Shown: one piece after another, positions 1 to 11,900 of the stretch
Layout: every line of letters starts with the position of its first letter
Numbering within the stretch: position 1 is the first letter of the stretch
Source of the DNA: Botrytis cinerea B05.10
Taxonomy: Eukaryota > Ascomycota > Leotiomycetes > Helotiales > Sclerotiniaceae
Direction of reading: 5' to 3'
NCBI RefSeq assembly: GCF_000143535.2
Contig: NC_037319.1
Span: 1 to 64,000 of the forward strand
DNA: 64,000 nt
The notes under the pieces: model-generated
Told to the model about the DNA's origin: nothing
Databases searched by the model: none
The model's input: only the letters and a program-made list of their open reading frames with translations
Made by a program: the position numbers and the translations under genes

Positions 1-100
1 TAACCCTAACCCTAACCCTAACCCTAACCCTAACCCTAACCCTAACCCTAACCCTAACCCTAACCCTAACCCTAACCCTAACCCTAACCCTAACCCTAAC
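1..100. repeat. Telomere repeat array (CCCTAA)n
   Basis: Sixteen complete TAACCC units plus a TAAC remainder run without interruption from the first base. The C-rich strand reads inward, as expected for the left end of a chromosome (TTAGGG in the other direction). Non-repeat sequence begins at 101, so the window starts at a physical chromosome end and everything in the first tens of kilobases is subtelomeric. Confidence 0.98.
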
Positions 101-703
101 AACTCTTGTCACACAAGCGAATTGCACTGCAAAAAAAGATTTATTTAACCTCTCTTCTTTCAAATAATCTAATTCCTCGAACTAATATCAATCGCACCCC
201 TCACCGGGAGCAAGAAATAAAGAGAGGGTTGAATATATGAAAATAAAAAACTCAAAGCCGTCAAAACCTTCAACAATCGGAGCCCCAATCTCAAATTACT
301 CCCGCGCACCAAACCTAGTATACCGATAATACTCAACTAGTTAAATAAGCTAAAATTTCCTCGAGAAGACAATATCTAGAAAGGTGGGAAGGGAGTGCTA
401 AAGAAATAATTCCTTACTACAGGAAGAGGTGCTGATCATTTATTGTTCTAAAACTTTTAGGATATGCATTGTATTTCAATAGCATATAATAATACACTAC
501 CACTCAATAGCTGTAGAGGTCTCTGAGATCTCTACTAACTGTTCCGCATAACCTATTGACTGAAAAGAGACAGAAACAGAATAAAAAACAAACAAATGGT
601 GAAAAGTCGGCTCCGTAAAGAAACTTGGTGTGCATTTCTCACGAAACTGGCCATCAAGTTCTTCTTGAATCTTCTGGATAATTCCTACACCCGAAAGCTC
701 CAA
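101..703. other. Subtelomeric spacer, no gene recognised
   Basis: This is AT-rich sequence between the telomere array and the stop codon of the first gene. I see no telomere-linked helicase, no satellite repeat and no convincing open frame. Short open stretches lack recognisable motifs. Confidence 0.6.
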
Positions 704-1980
704 TCATTGACCCCCGCGCTGTTTTGATGGCAACAAGGGTATCTCTTTAGCCTCGCCAGAAACCTCTGAATGATTTATGTAATCAGAGTTGCTCTTGAAA
801 GTCATATATGACCTTAATCCTGTAATTAATTTGGTCTGCTGGATCCCGGATACAGCTCTTGGGATGTAAGGTACACACAAGATCAGGTTGGCGCAGGTGG
901 CCTCACACAGAGAGCAGAGTGCCATAATAGAGAAGAAGTAAGTGGTATCATTTGACGAGAGGAAACGGGTCGCGAAGTACAGTCGCACTATGCCTGCAGC
1001 ACAACCTCTATTTTAGAGAGATATCGTTAGAAAACTATATTTAAAGACGAGCTTTCGCGCTGTACTTACGTTATGCCAATCAAAAATATGAGACTAATGC
1101 CAATTCTTTTCTCCCACGACATGTGCAGCTTCCAGATGGCATTTTGTGCCAGAAGAATTGGGACGAAATCGAGCGCGAGGTTGGTTGCGGCCGACGCGAT
1201 ACTGGCTGCTGGGACACTGAAACGGCAAAACCCACCGATAATTAAGGGATCCCAGTTATGATTGAAAGGAGTGCAATTGGCAAGGTCCATGATGAATATG
1301 ACGATAGAGAGGCAACAGACGGCGCCGCATGTAGCAAAACAAGCCCAGGCAAATATGCTATGTTTTCGGTTGGGCACAAATATGGTAGTCCATTCCAGCA
1401 AGATAGCACATTTGACCAAAGCAATGATCCACAAGTAGAGAAGAGTAGCGAGCCAGCATACCTGTTATATACAAAAAGTTGGTTAGTATTGTAACCGGGA
1501 AAGAGAATAACAACATACATATGAGAAAGACGCGATATCTTTCAGACGAATATCCCATTCGTGAACAAGGTACCCAGGCGTCCAGCTCAGTCTATAACTA
1601 TAATAGATGTAAACCCAATAAAGAGGCTTAACGTTTAGTCAGTGAAGTCACATTTAATGAAGTTCTCGAGTCGATCAACATACAAATGCGACAACTGTCA
1701 AGTCTAGTTATAAGTCAGTTTGTACTCTGGAGAATTAAGACAGCATCAATCACTTACAATCAGATACGTGAAATTCCTTTACAAGATACTTCGCAAAGAA
1801 TCGAGCTAAGTAGCAGATGGCAGAAACGACAACACAAACTGTAATAATCGGAATAGCAATATGGTTGCTGTTTGGAGGATTATCCAAAATAGATACGAAG
1901 CCAGTTGGTGCCGGAATTGTAGGCCCCTCTATATCGATAGCCTGCCGTGGGAAAAGCAACGAAGACAGCATGTATAGCAT
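704..1980 (-). CDS. Rhodopsin-domain (SAT4/PTH11-like) integral membrane protein
   Basis: This is a seven-helix fungal membrane protein of the family with a C-terminal rhodopsin domain; several members are called PTH11-like receptors, and their ligands are mostly unknown. My model has five exons: 1980-1758, 1694-1684 (11 nt), 1626-1519, 1461-1070 and 1007-704, giving 345 aa in one frame. Family landmarks appear in order: an HEWDIRLKD stretch after helix 2, CWLATLLYLWIIALVKC in helix 3, and GITGCAAGIVRLYF formed exactly across the last intron. All borders are GT-AG with GTAAGT or GTATGT donors except the GTTAAG acceptor of exon 3, which follows a CTAAAC-type branch site. The start is the ATG at 1980. 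The tail is hydrophilic (EIPLLPSKQRGGQ). It is the gene closest to the telomere. The family call is firm; the 11-nt exon is inference. Confidence 0.72.
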
Positions 1981-3002
1981 GATAGCCTGAGTATGTAAAA
2001 CAAAAAATTGCTAATTAATTTGCGAGGTAGCCAAGTGGTTAATGTATGGAGAATATAACAGTCAGGAGAGATACAAATGGCCGCTTGTTGCAGCTAAGTA
2101 TTTGCAATCAAAATTACAAACTTGTTGATAGAGGCATGGGCTAATATCTGACAAGAGGCATTTCAATCGACTGCCTTGGTTTACATTACGATCTTATTTT
2201 CTATTCATTCAGATGGTATCATTGTTCATCCTTCTCTAGGAAGAAATACAACCCAATTTTTGAAACACGAACATTTTGCTTACCCTGCAATCATTCTCTC
2301 TTGAAGGATTATGTGTTGCAACGCTTTGGATAGGATTTATCCTTGCGAATATGGGCTATAATTACCTGGGTACTAAGACTGAGGGCCAGTTGCGATACGT
2401 TGTAATCAATTGCCAAAAATGATGTATTCTTCGAAAGTAAGATCGTAGACTTACGTGTTTTCTAAATATGTGGTCACCTTGAGCAAAGATTTTCAGACCT
2501 CAGGGACCAGGGTTATAATGCTGGTTGTAATGCATGAGCGTATTGTTCGAACAATTAATTTCTAAATGCTTGTTATCATGTTTCTGAAGATGCACAGCGT
2601 TTCACTAATGGGTTAGATCCTAAATTCAGAACGGAGATTCTTCTAAATTGATATTTTTGAGTGTGTTTGGGCAGAAATCAATACATATCTGCATGACAGT
2701 AGTATTGCATATACTCACCACACAATGAAACCCAGAAAACCAACACTGCGCCGCAACATGCGATGCAGTCGAATACTGCAATGTAACTATTGAGCCATTA
2801 CTTCGCCGCAAGGATGTTGAAATGACCCAGTACATGCTTTTACAGCGTGATGCTGTTCTTTTTCTCGTACTTACAGATTTTCAAGCTTGAAAACTTATTC
2901 TTTCACATTGGACTGTTCTTATCAAGTTCTCTATCACAAGGTACTGAGTTTCTGTCTATTGTATTCTTCTCTAGAACGCGTAGTACTTTTTGTCCTGCGA
3001 AA
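1981..3002. other. Divergent intergenic region
   Basis: About 1 kb lies between the start of the rhodopsin-like gene and the start of the MFS gene, which are divergently transcribed. It should contain both promoters. I recognise no RNA gene or repeat in it. The plus frame is open upstream of 3003, but the resulting 52-residue extension is hydrophobic, unlike an MFS N-terminus, and was not used. Confidence 0.5.
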
Positions 3003-4787
3003 ATGACAGTGGCCATTCAAAGAAATTCTGATATCGAGCCAAAAATCGAATCCCCCAGCATTATGGCGATGGTTGAAGAGCCCACTTCTGAAGCACAGAG
3101 TCGGGGATGGAATTTCTGGGTAAGTAACTCCTTGCTGAACTTCCTGAATGAAGTTCTCCATGTATTCAAAACTAATACTTTAAAGGCCATCATGACATCA
3201 ATGGCGGTGTTGAGTCTTTTAGCTGGTTTAGACGCCACCGCTGTATCGACAGCCATGCCATCAATAATCAAGGACTTTGGAACTAGTCAAGGCTTTGCAT
3301 GGATTGCGAATGCCTACCTACTCACCACGACCGCTTTTACGCCGATATTTGGTCAAGCGGCAGACATCTTCGGTCGCCGTACAACGACACTCATCTCCGT
3401 ATTAATTTTTGCTGTCGGGTCGGCTATTTCAGGTCCAGCTCCTAATCTCGGTGCACTCATAAGTGGCCGTGCTATTCAAGGCATTGGCTGTGCTGGGATA
3501 AATAATATGGTGGAGCTAGTAGTCTGTGACTTGGTGCCCTTACGAGAGCGTGGCAAGTTTATGGGCTTCATCTTTGGCATATATGCGATTTCTACTACAA
3601 TCGGGCCCTTGATTGGTGGTGTATTTTCGACAAGAGTAACATGGAGATGGATCTTCTACTTAAACCTCCCACTATCTGGGTTGATACTCGCCATGGTCAT
3701 CGTATCTCTCGGGGCATTGCGAAAGGGATCAAGAGTATCTTTACATTCCCTCAAAAAAATCGATTTTGCAGGAAACGCCATCCTCATAGCTGCCGTAACT
3801 TCGATTCTCATTGCGTTGACTTGGGGTGGTGGCCAAGAGCCCTGGTCATCCTGGAGGACGATAGTACCATTAACCCTGGGTCTAGCGGGGATCTTTGTGT
3901 TCCTCTTATTTGAGTCTAGAATGTCAGAGCCATCAACACCCCTCCGGCTCTTCGCAAATCGAACATCACTTGCGGGGCTCTGGTGTGCCTTTATCCACAA
4001 CATGTTGATATTTTGGATTCTATTTATCTTGCCTATTTATTTCCAAGCCGTCCTCAGATGCTCTGCGTTCAGGTCAGGAGTCAACATATTACCCACCGCT
4101 GCTGTATGCATGCCATTCACAATAATGAGTGGCGGAATCATGACCAAGATAGGACGTTATCGCCCACTTCTTATGGTTGGATTTTCGGTTTTCCCTATTG
4201 CATTTGGATTATTTACGACACTTGACCAGAACTCTAGTACGGGACATTGGGTAGGGTTTCAAATTATCGCAGCACTTGCTATTGGTATTATTATGCCAGT
4301 AACTCTGCAAACGGTTTTGACCCCTCTGGCTGAATCAGAAGTCGCTACTGCAACAGCTACATGGGCTTTCATGCGGGGATTCGGAACAATCTGGGGAGCT
4401 GCCATACCTCTCTCTATTTTCAACTCTAGGTTTGATTCATTGTTGGTAGCTCGCCTAAACGACGATGAAACTACGCGCTCATTGCTGGAAAAAGGAGGAG
4501 CTTACACTTTAGGAGCTGGGGGGTATTTATACTCAGCATTGGGCTTGGATAATAACCCAAGTCTCAAAGCTACTATAAGAGGCATATATGTTGACAGTCT
4601 CAAATTATGCTGGCAAGTGGGACTTGCCTTTGCATTATTGGGCTTTCTCCTAACGTTTCTTGCCAAAGAGATGCCTATGCGTACTGAATTAGAAACCGAG
4701 TTCGGTTTGGCTGGAGAGTCAACTCAAAAGAGCAATGCAGAAAGCGGAGAAGAGGAGAAGAAGAACGAAGACAAGACAGGGAAGTAA
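3003..4787 (+). CDS. MFS multidrug/toxin efflux transporter (DHA2, 14-TM type)
   Basis: This is a proton-coupled drug or metabolite exporter of the plasma membrane. The LDATAVSTAMPSI segment of helix 1, the GQAADIFGRR loop (motif A) and the GPLIGGV motif (motif C) identify the DHA2 branch. A large C-terminal half with further helices and a charged, Glu/Lys-rich tail follow. I chose ATG 3003, which begins MTVAIQRNSD, over the upstream in-frame ATG at 2847. A GTAAGT donor at 3120 and a TTTAAAG acceptor at 3185 (with a CTAAT branch site) bound a 66-nt intron. Removing it joins NFW to AIMTSMAVLSLLAGLDA, the usual helix-1 start. Because 66 is a multiple of three, the frame stays open through it. 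The spliced product is 572 aa. Its position between the membrane receptor and the PKS-NRPS suggests a role in exporting the cluster product, which is inference. Confidence 0.9.
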   Translation: MTVAIQRNSDIEPKIESPSIMAMVEEPTSEAQSRGWNFWVSNSLLNFLNEVLHVFKTNTLKAIMTSMAVLSLLAGLDATAVSTAMPSIIKDFGTSQGFAWIANAYLLTTTAFTPIFGQAADIFGRRTTTLISVLIFAVGSAISGPAPNLGALISGRAIQGIGCAGINNMVELVVCDLVPLRERGKFMGFIFGIYAISTTIGPLIGGVFSTRVTWRWIFYLNLPLSGLILAMVIVSLGALRKGSRVSLHSLKKIDFAGNAILIAAVTSILIALTWGGGQEPWSSWRTIVPLTLGLAGIFVFLLFESRMSEPSTPLRLFANRTSLAGLWCAFIHNMLIFWILFILPIYFQAVLRCSAFRSGVNILPTAAVCMPFTIMSGGIMTKIGRYRPLLMVGFSVFPIAFGLFTTLDQNSSTGHWVGFQIIAALAIGIIMPVTLQTVLTPLAESEVATATATWAFMRGFGTIWGAAIPLSIFNSRFDSLLVARLNDDETTRSLLEKGGAYTLGAGGYLYSALGLDNNPSLKATIRGIYVDSLKLCWQVGLAFALLGFLLTFLAKEMPMRTELETEFGLAGESTQKSNAESGEEEKKNEDKTGK

Positions 4788-7095
4788 ACAGCCGACATTT
4801 ATTTTAGAATGGCGTGGAAGTATCTGTCATTTCTATGTTGGAACTTTCAGTGGTCAAATTTGTCTCCCTTCGAGTTTGTCTCACTTCGTCATTTGGGAGG
4901 GAATGCAAGGGATGGATTTGGGGTATTAATCCATTTCCATAAAGCTGGCGTAATCTTTGCATTTTCTCCACCACCCCCCGCCCCCCCTTCGATCAACCTA
5001 ATAGCTTATCTCGCGGGGGAGAGTTTTTTGAAGAATTCTATATAATTAACCTTTCTTCATCCAGTGTAATATGTTAAATCTTGTGAAAGTATCCTACTGC
5101 ATATCGTATTATTGTGAGGCAGAGAAATTCGTATCTGAACACTCTTTTCGAAGAGCTTCTTCCATCCCAAAAAGTGGGACGAGGAACTCGTCCACCTTTT
5201 TTATAGCCTGTAGATCAATCAAGTTTAGGCAGTATACGCGCCATGTGGTGGATTGATGACTGTCCTAAGCGATGTGCTCTCACGCGACTGTAAAACTTGA
5301 GAGACAATTCGATGTCTAATTGGTATTCAATTTTCGCACAAGATCGGCGAAAAGTACTATACATGCAACGACACTGGGAGCGAAAAGTCCGAGGGAACCA
5401 AATCATACGATATGCGGAGCACGGCACATTTTAATCTGCTCCAATTGGGATAGAAAGATCTATCCCGGCGCTTAAACAAATAGACGAGCTGCACGGCATC
5501 CAATACAGCAGGTACTCCAAGGGTTGCAATCTACAAATATGCAACCTTTTCTTTAAGCAAACACATGCCGATTTCATATGCATCCAGGCCAAATACTGCC
5601 CACGGTTAGTAAAATCTCAAGGAAAATCAATTGATGACAAGCTAGCTTTCTTATCCAACACCCCTGCAGTACAGTGGTCTGGCACCCTTTATAAAACTCA
5701 TCCTCTAGTTAAAGGACTAATAAAGCCCATTGGCGCGTTTACCTCCGAGCAGCTGTCACAAGGTGCTAATTAGGAATGCAATGATACAACGCCTGTACGT
5801 GGTGCATTCTACGAACCTGTGATTAATTTACAGAGCTAAGATTGAATGAGGCTAGAATTGGGCAAAGGTTGTGATTTAGAAATGAGGGGTGCAACTAAGT
5901 TATGTTATTTGTCTAGATCATCAAGATCTGAGCCACCTTACATAGTCTTGTAGTGAAGTAGGATGTTGAATGGATCACATAAATAAAAATAGACGTGCGA
6001 ATTCGTCTTTACCCCCACATTTTCCTTTCCCCATGAATGGCATCAAGCGCTCGGGCTCTCTATGATAATGCATGGTCGTTAATGTTGAACCTTAATGCCC
6101 TACTGTATGCTACAAAAGTGGAGGCTTAATCCTAGCGAAAGGTTGTACAAAGTAAGAAGTTCGGAGTAGTCGGCGACGTCGGCATTTTTTAGAAATACCG
6201 AGGGCAAGTGGACAATTCTAGATAAGCATTAAAGATAAATATTTCAACTAGTTACACATTTTTTTACTGCGATCGATAGCCCTGATTAAGAGAAGAATAA
6301 TGATATAAAGAAAAATATCATGATTAACATAAAAGTTAGTGCAACCTAAGCTTAGATCACTTTTGGGTTGTGAAATGACTTCGGAATAGCTTCAAATTTA
6401 ACCGAAAAGTGGAGAATAATAACAGATAATCCGCATATAGTCCGCGGGTACTCGGAAAATACCCACGGGTACAGACAATCCACTTATCCACGGGTAGGTG
6501 GATAATCTGCAGATAATCTGCAGGGAGAGTAATTTCAAGGGGCAGGTTGCGAAACGGATATACGCGGAGCGGATAACGGCTTCAACAGATAATCCATGGG
6601 GCATCTGTCATTATCCACTTAAATCCACTATTCCCAGATTTTTTACATAAATTTATGTTGATATTCATACTGATCATTAAATTAAACTAATATTTATGCA
6701 TTTATGCTTAATTGATGCATACGGATCATTTGCAGATAATTTGAAAGGCTCCACAGATCATCTTAGAGCGGATAGTACTGCTGACAGATAATCCATGGAG
6801 CAGATAATTTTTGCGCAGCCTATCAAGGGGTGCAATTATTCAGCAGATGAGACACAACGGCTTGTGGGCCTAGCCCACTAATCAATCTTTATCAATTCAT
6901 GTCAGGCGAGCCCATGCATGATGAAATGGGATTGAAGAAGAGCCAGAAGATTCTGGAGCAGACATATTCACTGTGCAAAAGATTGTTTTTGTCTCGGCAT
7001 GAAGATATTCCATTCTGAGATGCTAGCTACTGGTTCTTTCCATACTTAACCCCTAATTTCCTTCATCCTATCGCCTCCAAGCATCATTGTACTAA
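4788..7095. other. 2.3-kb intergenic region with GATAA-rich block
   Basis: No convincing gene is present. From about 6400 to 6830 there is a block in which AGATAATCC, GGATAATC and TTATCC recur together with CCGCGGGTA- and CCCACGGGTA-type words. The block could be a decayed mobile-element end or a cluster of GATA-factor sites. The rest is unremarkable AT-rich spacer with a C-rich run near 4972-4987. Confidence 0.5.
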
Positions 7096-7580
7096 TTATT
7101 TTGCCAAATTTACGATCTCACCATCTAGCAAATATGGAGTCTCGTAACCAACCGAGACCAGGGCTCTTGACATGTCGACCCAATCATCTTGATTCTTGAT
7201 GGCTGCAGGCCAGTCCGGATCAGTCAAGAGCTTCGTGACAGACTCCAAATCAGGAAGCAAGTATTCAATGAAACAATCAAAATCGGCATACTCCCAGGTT
7301 GGTCGAAATTGTCCAAGCACCTGCTTCATTTGATCGTTGGGAGCAGCCGGTGTGACGAACTATGATATCTTAGTATTGTAACATTCTGACGAGAAGAAAA
7401 GTAAATGCTCACGAGTGAGTATCTGGTAACGCCATACTTCTTGAAAAGTGGCACAGCAAGCGGAATATGCTCCTCGACAATCCACTTGATAAATTCCTCA
7501 TGGGTATGCTCCGGCTTGCGGTGATGGGTGACAGTGTATTTCAAAGGCTGGCTTTTATTTTGTGCAGGGGCGGTAGACAT
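7096..7580 (-). CDS. EthD-domain protein (small dimeric alpha/beta-barrel type)
   Basis: This is a two-exon gene (7580-7413 and 7359-7096) encoding 143 aa. The intron has a GTGAGC donor and an ATAG acceptor with a CTAAG-like branch site, and joins TRYSL to FVTPAAPNDQ in phase 0. The N-terminal half (LKYTVTHHRKPEHTHEEFIKWI, then EEHIPLAVPLFKKYG) and the C-terminal WEYADFDCFIEYLLPDLESV pattern are those of fungal EthD-domain proteins. Some of these act as dehydratases or cyclases in polyketide pathways; others have no known activity. There is no signal peptide or membrane segment, so it should be cytosolic. It is transcribed away from the PKS-NRPS and shares a 1.4-kb upstream region with it. 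A tailoring role is plausible but inferred from position only. Confidence 0.75.
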
Positions 7581-8969
7581 GTTGATGGTAATCGTTGGCG
7601 ATCGATATAAGTTAAAGGAGGAGAGTTGTGTTTCCTGGCAAAGAATTTTACCAAAGAGATATCTCGTTGGTATTTATCTTAAAGGTGCCAAGAGACTTTC
7701 TGAGTTCCGTGCCCCTTTGTTCTGTGGTGTAACATTGGGAGACACAATTCTCCCAGCCTGGAATAATTGTAGTCCCAGCACACGACCTTCACAAAATGGT
7801 CTTGTCATCTAGTTGGGAGTCGCCTCATAGATACATATGCAAAGCACCGGGTTGAGGTTCTAGTGATGGTACGCTAACCACGTTCAATTTGCCTTAAAGT
7901 CAATGTACCATGAGCCGATTTATCCGTCAAGCATCTGAAAATTGATGTTGATAATATCCTGCAGAATGATACAGACGCGTACCCTCTGATGTTACACTCG
8001 ATAACCAGAAATAGATGCACACCTGCGCTGAATATCAGTATCTTCAAGGATGGCACACCATAACTTTGGGCCTGCGCCGCATTTGTGCTTCGAAATAAGT
8101 CACAGTCACATCTCCGCCGCAATTTTGCATCTTTTTCAACCAAAATTGAATCTTTACAACATCCAACTTTTTTCTACATCATATTAAAAAATTTCAGGGT
8201 CAGAGAGATTCCCACGTTCTCTTTCGTTACTATATGCTTCAATTTTCTTTTTACCTTTTCATTTTTAACATTAGGCAATAGTATCTCTCCATTCCATTTT
8301 CTATAATACCTATATAACTAGTGAAGATGCCTGTGATATTCTACAAATGGTGAGAATCAGGTTCTGATATTTCGTTTGTCCAAAGGTTGTTAGAATACAA
8401 ATTGTATTCTCCATTTTGACAATTCAAATTCAGGTTTCTATATGCTATGTAAGATAAGGGATAACTGTGTATTTGTAGATTACCATTTAGTGAGTATTAT
8501 AACCACCAATTTGTAACGATCTCATGGAAGTTCATATTGATGAGACATACTCCGTTTTTGAATTCTTGAGGCAGAACTTGAATTAAATCGCCAACTACTT
8601 TTGTACTGAATGATAGAATATTCATTCCAGATAGATTTCTGCAACACTACTATAGATACTAGAATGGATGGTGCTGGTTTCCGTTTCACCTCCAGACCAG
8701 ACAGTTGCTTAATATTTCAATAGAAGATGACTGCCCCTAAGTTCTACATTCACATACACCACATCCAATAAACTTGCCCGTTCGCGACTAATGATCAGCA
8801 TGGATTAAGCCTACAATCACTTGATCATCCACATAAGGAAACAGCTGCCGGATGCTACATATTGCTTTACCATCAACCCTCAAGTATTTTGTATCATCTC
8901 TCAATTTCAGTTGCATTTACCACAGTGCCATCCATTACGATCCTAAAGATTCAAATTACCATTCGAAAT
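7581..8969. other. Shared divergent promoter region of EthD gene and PKS-NRPS
   Basis: About 1.4 kb separates the divergent EthD and PKS-NRPS starts. I see no reliable coding sequence or RNA gene. The plus frame is open upstream of 8970 but gives a non-homologous leader, so the ATG at 8970 was preferred. The region is likely to hold the control sites for both genes, but I cannot assign a specific operator. Confidence 0.5.
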
Positions 8970-11900
8970 ATGAAGCACAGAGCAAGTGATTCATTGGAGG
9001 CAATTGCCATTGTTGGCAACAGCTGCCGATTACCTGGTGGCTCTCATTGCCCTAGCAAATTATGGGACCTTCTTAAATCTCCCATTGACCTTGTTGCTGA
9101 AATTCGGCAGAACCGTTTCAATGCTGCGGGGTTCTATCATCCAAGAGCAGAGCATTCAGGAGTCAGTATTTTTTTTGTATTCTACAATGATATTGAGACT
9201 AATATCAGATATGCTAGACATCAAACGTGACGAAAGCCTACCTCCTAGAAGGTGATCCGTGGACCTTTGACAACGAGTTTTTCAAGATCAGTGCAAGAGA
9301 AGCGGAGTCAATGGATCCTCAACAGCGTATAACCTTGGAAATCGTTTATGAAGCTATAGAATGCGCTGGATACTCCTTGTCACAGCTCAAAGGATCATCA
9401 ACAGGTGTGTTTGTAGGACAGATGTCGGACGATTATCGCGATATCGTACTACGGGATCTGGACTGTCACCCGCAGTATGCTGGTACAGGTATTGCTCGTT
9501 CTATCTTGGCGAACCGGGTTTCATACGTCTTTGACTGGAATGGACCTTCTATCAATGTAGATACAGCTTGTTCTTCTAGTCTTGTCGCTCTGCATCTGGC
9601 AGTTCAATCACTCAGATGCGGAGAGTGTAGTATGGCGGTAGTCATTGGAGTGAACTCAATTCTAAGTCCTGAGGTTTTCAGCTTCTTGTCCAGTGTAAGA
9701 GATATTCTACCCTGAACGAACCATGCCAAAAGCTGACTTGATCAAAGCTTCGAATGATTTCTCCAAATGGTCGATCCCGCATGTGGGATATCCATGCTGA
9801 TGGATATGCTCGTGGTGAAGGATACGCTGCAATTGTTATCAAGACTCTAGAGCGAGCCATTGACGACTGTGACGACATAGAAAGCATTATAAGAAATACT
9901 GGCGTCAACCAAGATGGTCGTTCAACAGGTCTTACTGTTCCCAATGCAACTTCTCAAGCTGAACTAATAAAGCTAACATATGCGAAATGTGGTCTGAACT
10001 GTAAAATCGAGGAAGATCGCTGCCAATATTTTGAGGCACATGGAACAGGTAACTTTTTCAATCTTCTTTTTACTCAGCTATCATCTTATAGATCACTAAA
10101 TCAATATAGGAACATCCGCAGGGGATCCAAAGGAAGCAGAGGCCATTAACGCGACTTTCTTTCCAAAGTCACACCAGGGGGAGGTCAATAGCTTGGTCAC
10201 GACTGAGCGACTAAAAAAAGAGAAAATCTGGGTTGGTTCTATTAAAACTGTTGTTGGACATTTAGAGGGTGCAGCTGGGCTTGCAAGCGTCCTCAAAGTT
10301 TCACTTGCTGTTCAAAATGGAATGATTCCACCAAATTTACACTTCAATCAGCTGAACCCAGAAATAGAACCCTATTATGGTGGCTTAGAAGTGTCAAGAA
10401 GCCTGCAGAAGTGGCCCAAATTGCCGACTGGGGTACCAAGACGGGCAAGTGTCAACAGCTTTGGTTTTGGAGGTGCGGGGTGGTTGTCCCAGTAGATCCT
10501 GACAAACGACTGACTTTTTTCCAGGTACAAATGCCCATGCTATTGTAGAAAGCTGGGATGATAAGTCTAGTGGTATTGAACTTACCTCTGCATCGCCCTG
10601 TTGGGGACCGTTTGTTCTGTCGGCAAACTCCCATATGGCTCTTGAAGCTATAGTTTCTTCGCTTTGTGAGACGCTAAAGAGCGACACTGACATTGAACTT
10701 CACCGATTAGCATGGACGCTTCAAGTACGACGAACACATTTGGATTACAGAGCTTCTTTTGCGGCGTTTGACAAAAATGAACTTATCACAAGTCTAGAAT
10801 CTGCAATCAAGGAAAAGCAGCAATACCCTATAGCTACCAAGGTAGTGAAAGCCTCAAAAATCAATATCTTAGGTGTTTTCACAGGGCAGGGGGCTCAATG
10901 GGTATCCATGGGGGCCGAACTGTTTTTGTATTCGGCGTCTTTCAGACACACTATTGAGTCTCTCGAGTTAACTCTCAAAGGAATTGTAAACGGCCCAACT
11001 TGGTCTTTAACGAAAGAGTTGATGAACAAATACAATCCGGAACGATCTTTGTCAGCAGAAATTTCGCAACCATTATGCACGGCTATTCAGATAGCTTTGG
11101 TTGATTTGTTGAAAGTATCTGGCATAACTTTCAGTGCTGTAGTTGGTCACTCGTCCGGGGAGATTGCTGCTGCCTATTCGGCTGATGTTCTAACAGCTGC
11201 TGATGCAATTTCAATTGCATATTATAGAGGCTATCATATTCATCAATCCCAAAGTTCAGGGTTAAACTCTGGAAAGATGATGGCCGTGGGAATGACTCCT
11301 GAACATGCAGCAGACTTTTGTCTTCAAAAACAATTCTTGGGTAGAATCAGTGTCGCTGCAAATAACTCCCCCTCTAGTGTCACTCTAGCAGGAGATAGCA
11401 TTGCCATTGATGAAGCAAAAGAGATTCTTGACGAGAAAGCCATATTTGCTAGGATGCTTAAGGTTGAAACTGCTTACCATTCCCATCACATGGAATGTGT
11501 TCGAGAGCCATACATTGAATCACTACAGAAAGCTAACATTCTTCCGAAAAGGAAAATGTTTAAAGGCTCCTGCAACTGGTATTCCAGTGTATACAACCTA
11601 GGTGATGATCAGAATATGGGTTCTGACGTCTCATTCGAACATACATACTGGGCCGATAACATGACCAGGCCTGTTTTGTTTTCTTCTGCTGTTATTTCAG
11701 CAATCAGCAAAGAGCATTTCAACCTTGTCCTAGAGATAGGACCACACCCAGTCTTGAAAGGGCCTACCACTGAGTGTATCAAAGTTGCATCAGATAATGA
11801 GATTCCATATCATGGAGTGCTTCAAAGACAAGAAAATTCCGTCAATACGTTCTCTAATGCGCTTGGTTTCGTTTGGAGGAACATTGATTCATCAAATCTA

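Noticed and set aside
2021..2044. tRNA-like A-box (TAGCCAAGTGGTTAATG)
   Set aside because: The segment fits the internal promoter consensus, but no B-box, anticodon arm or acceptor pairing follows within 100 bp.
2847..3002. N-terminal extension of the MFS frame from the ATG at 2847
   Set aside because: The extra 52 residues are hydrophobic and unlike MFS N-termini; the ATG at 3003 gives the usual polar leader.
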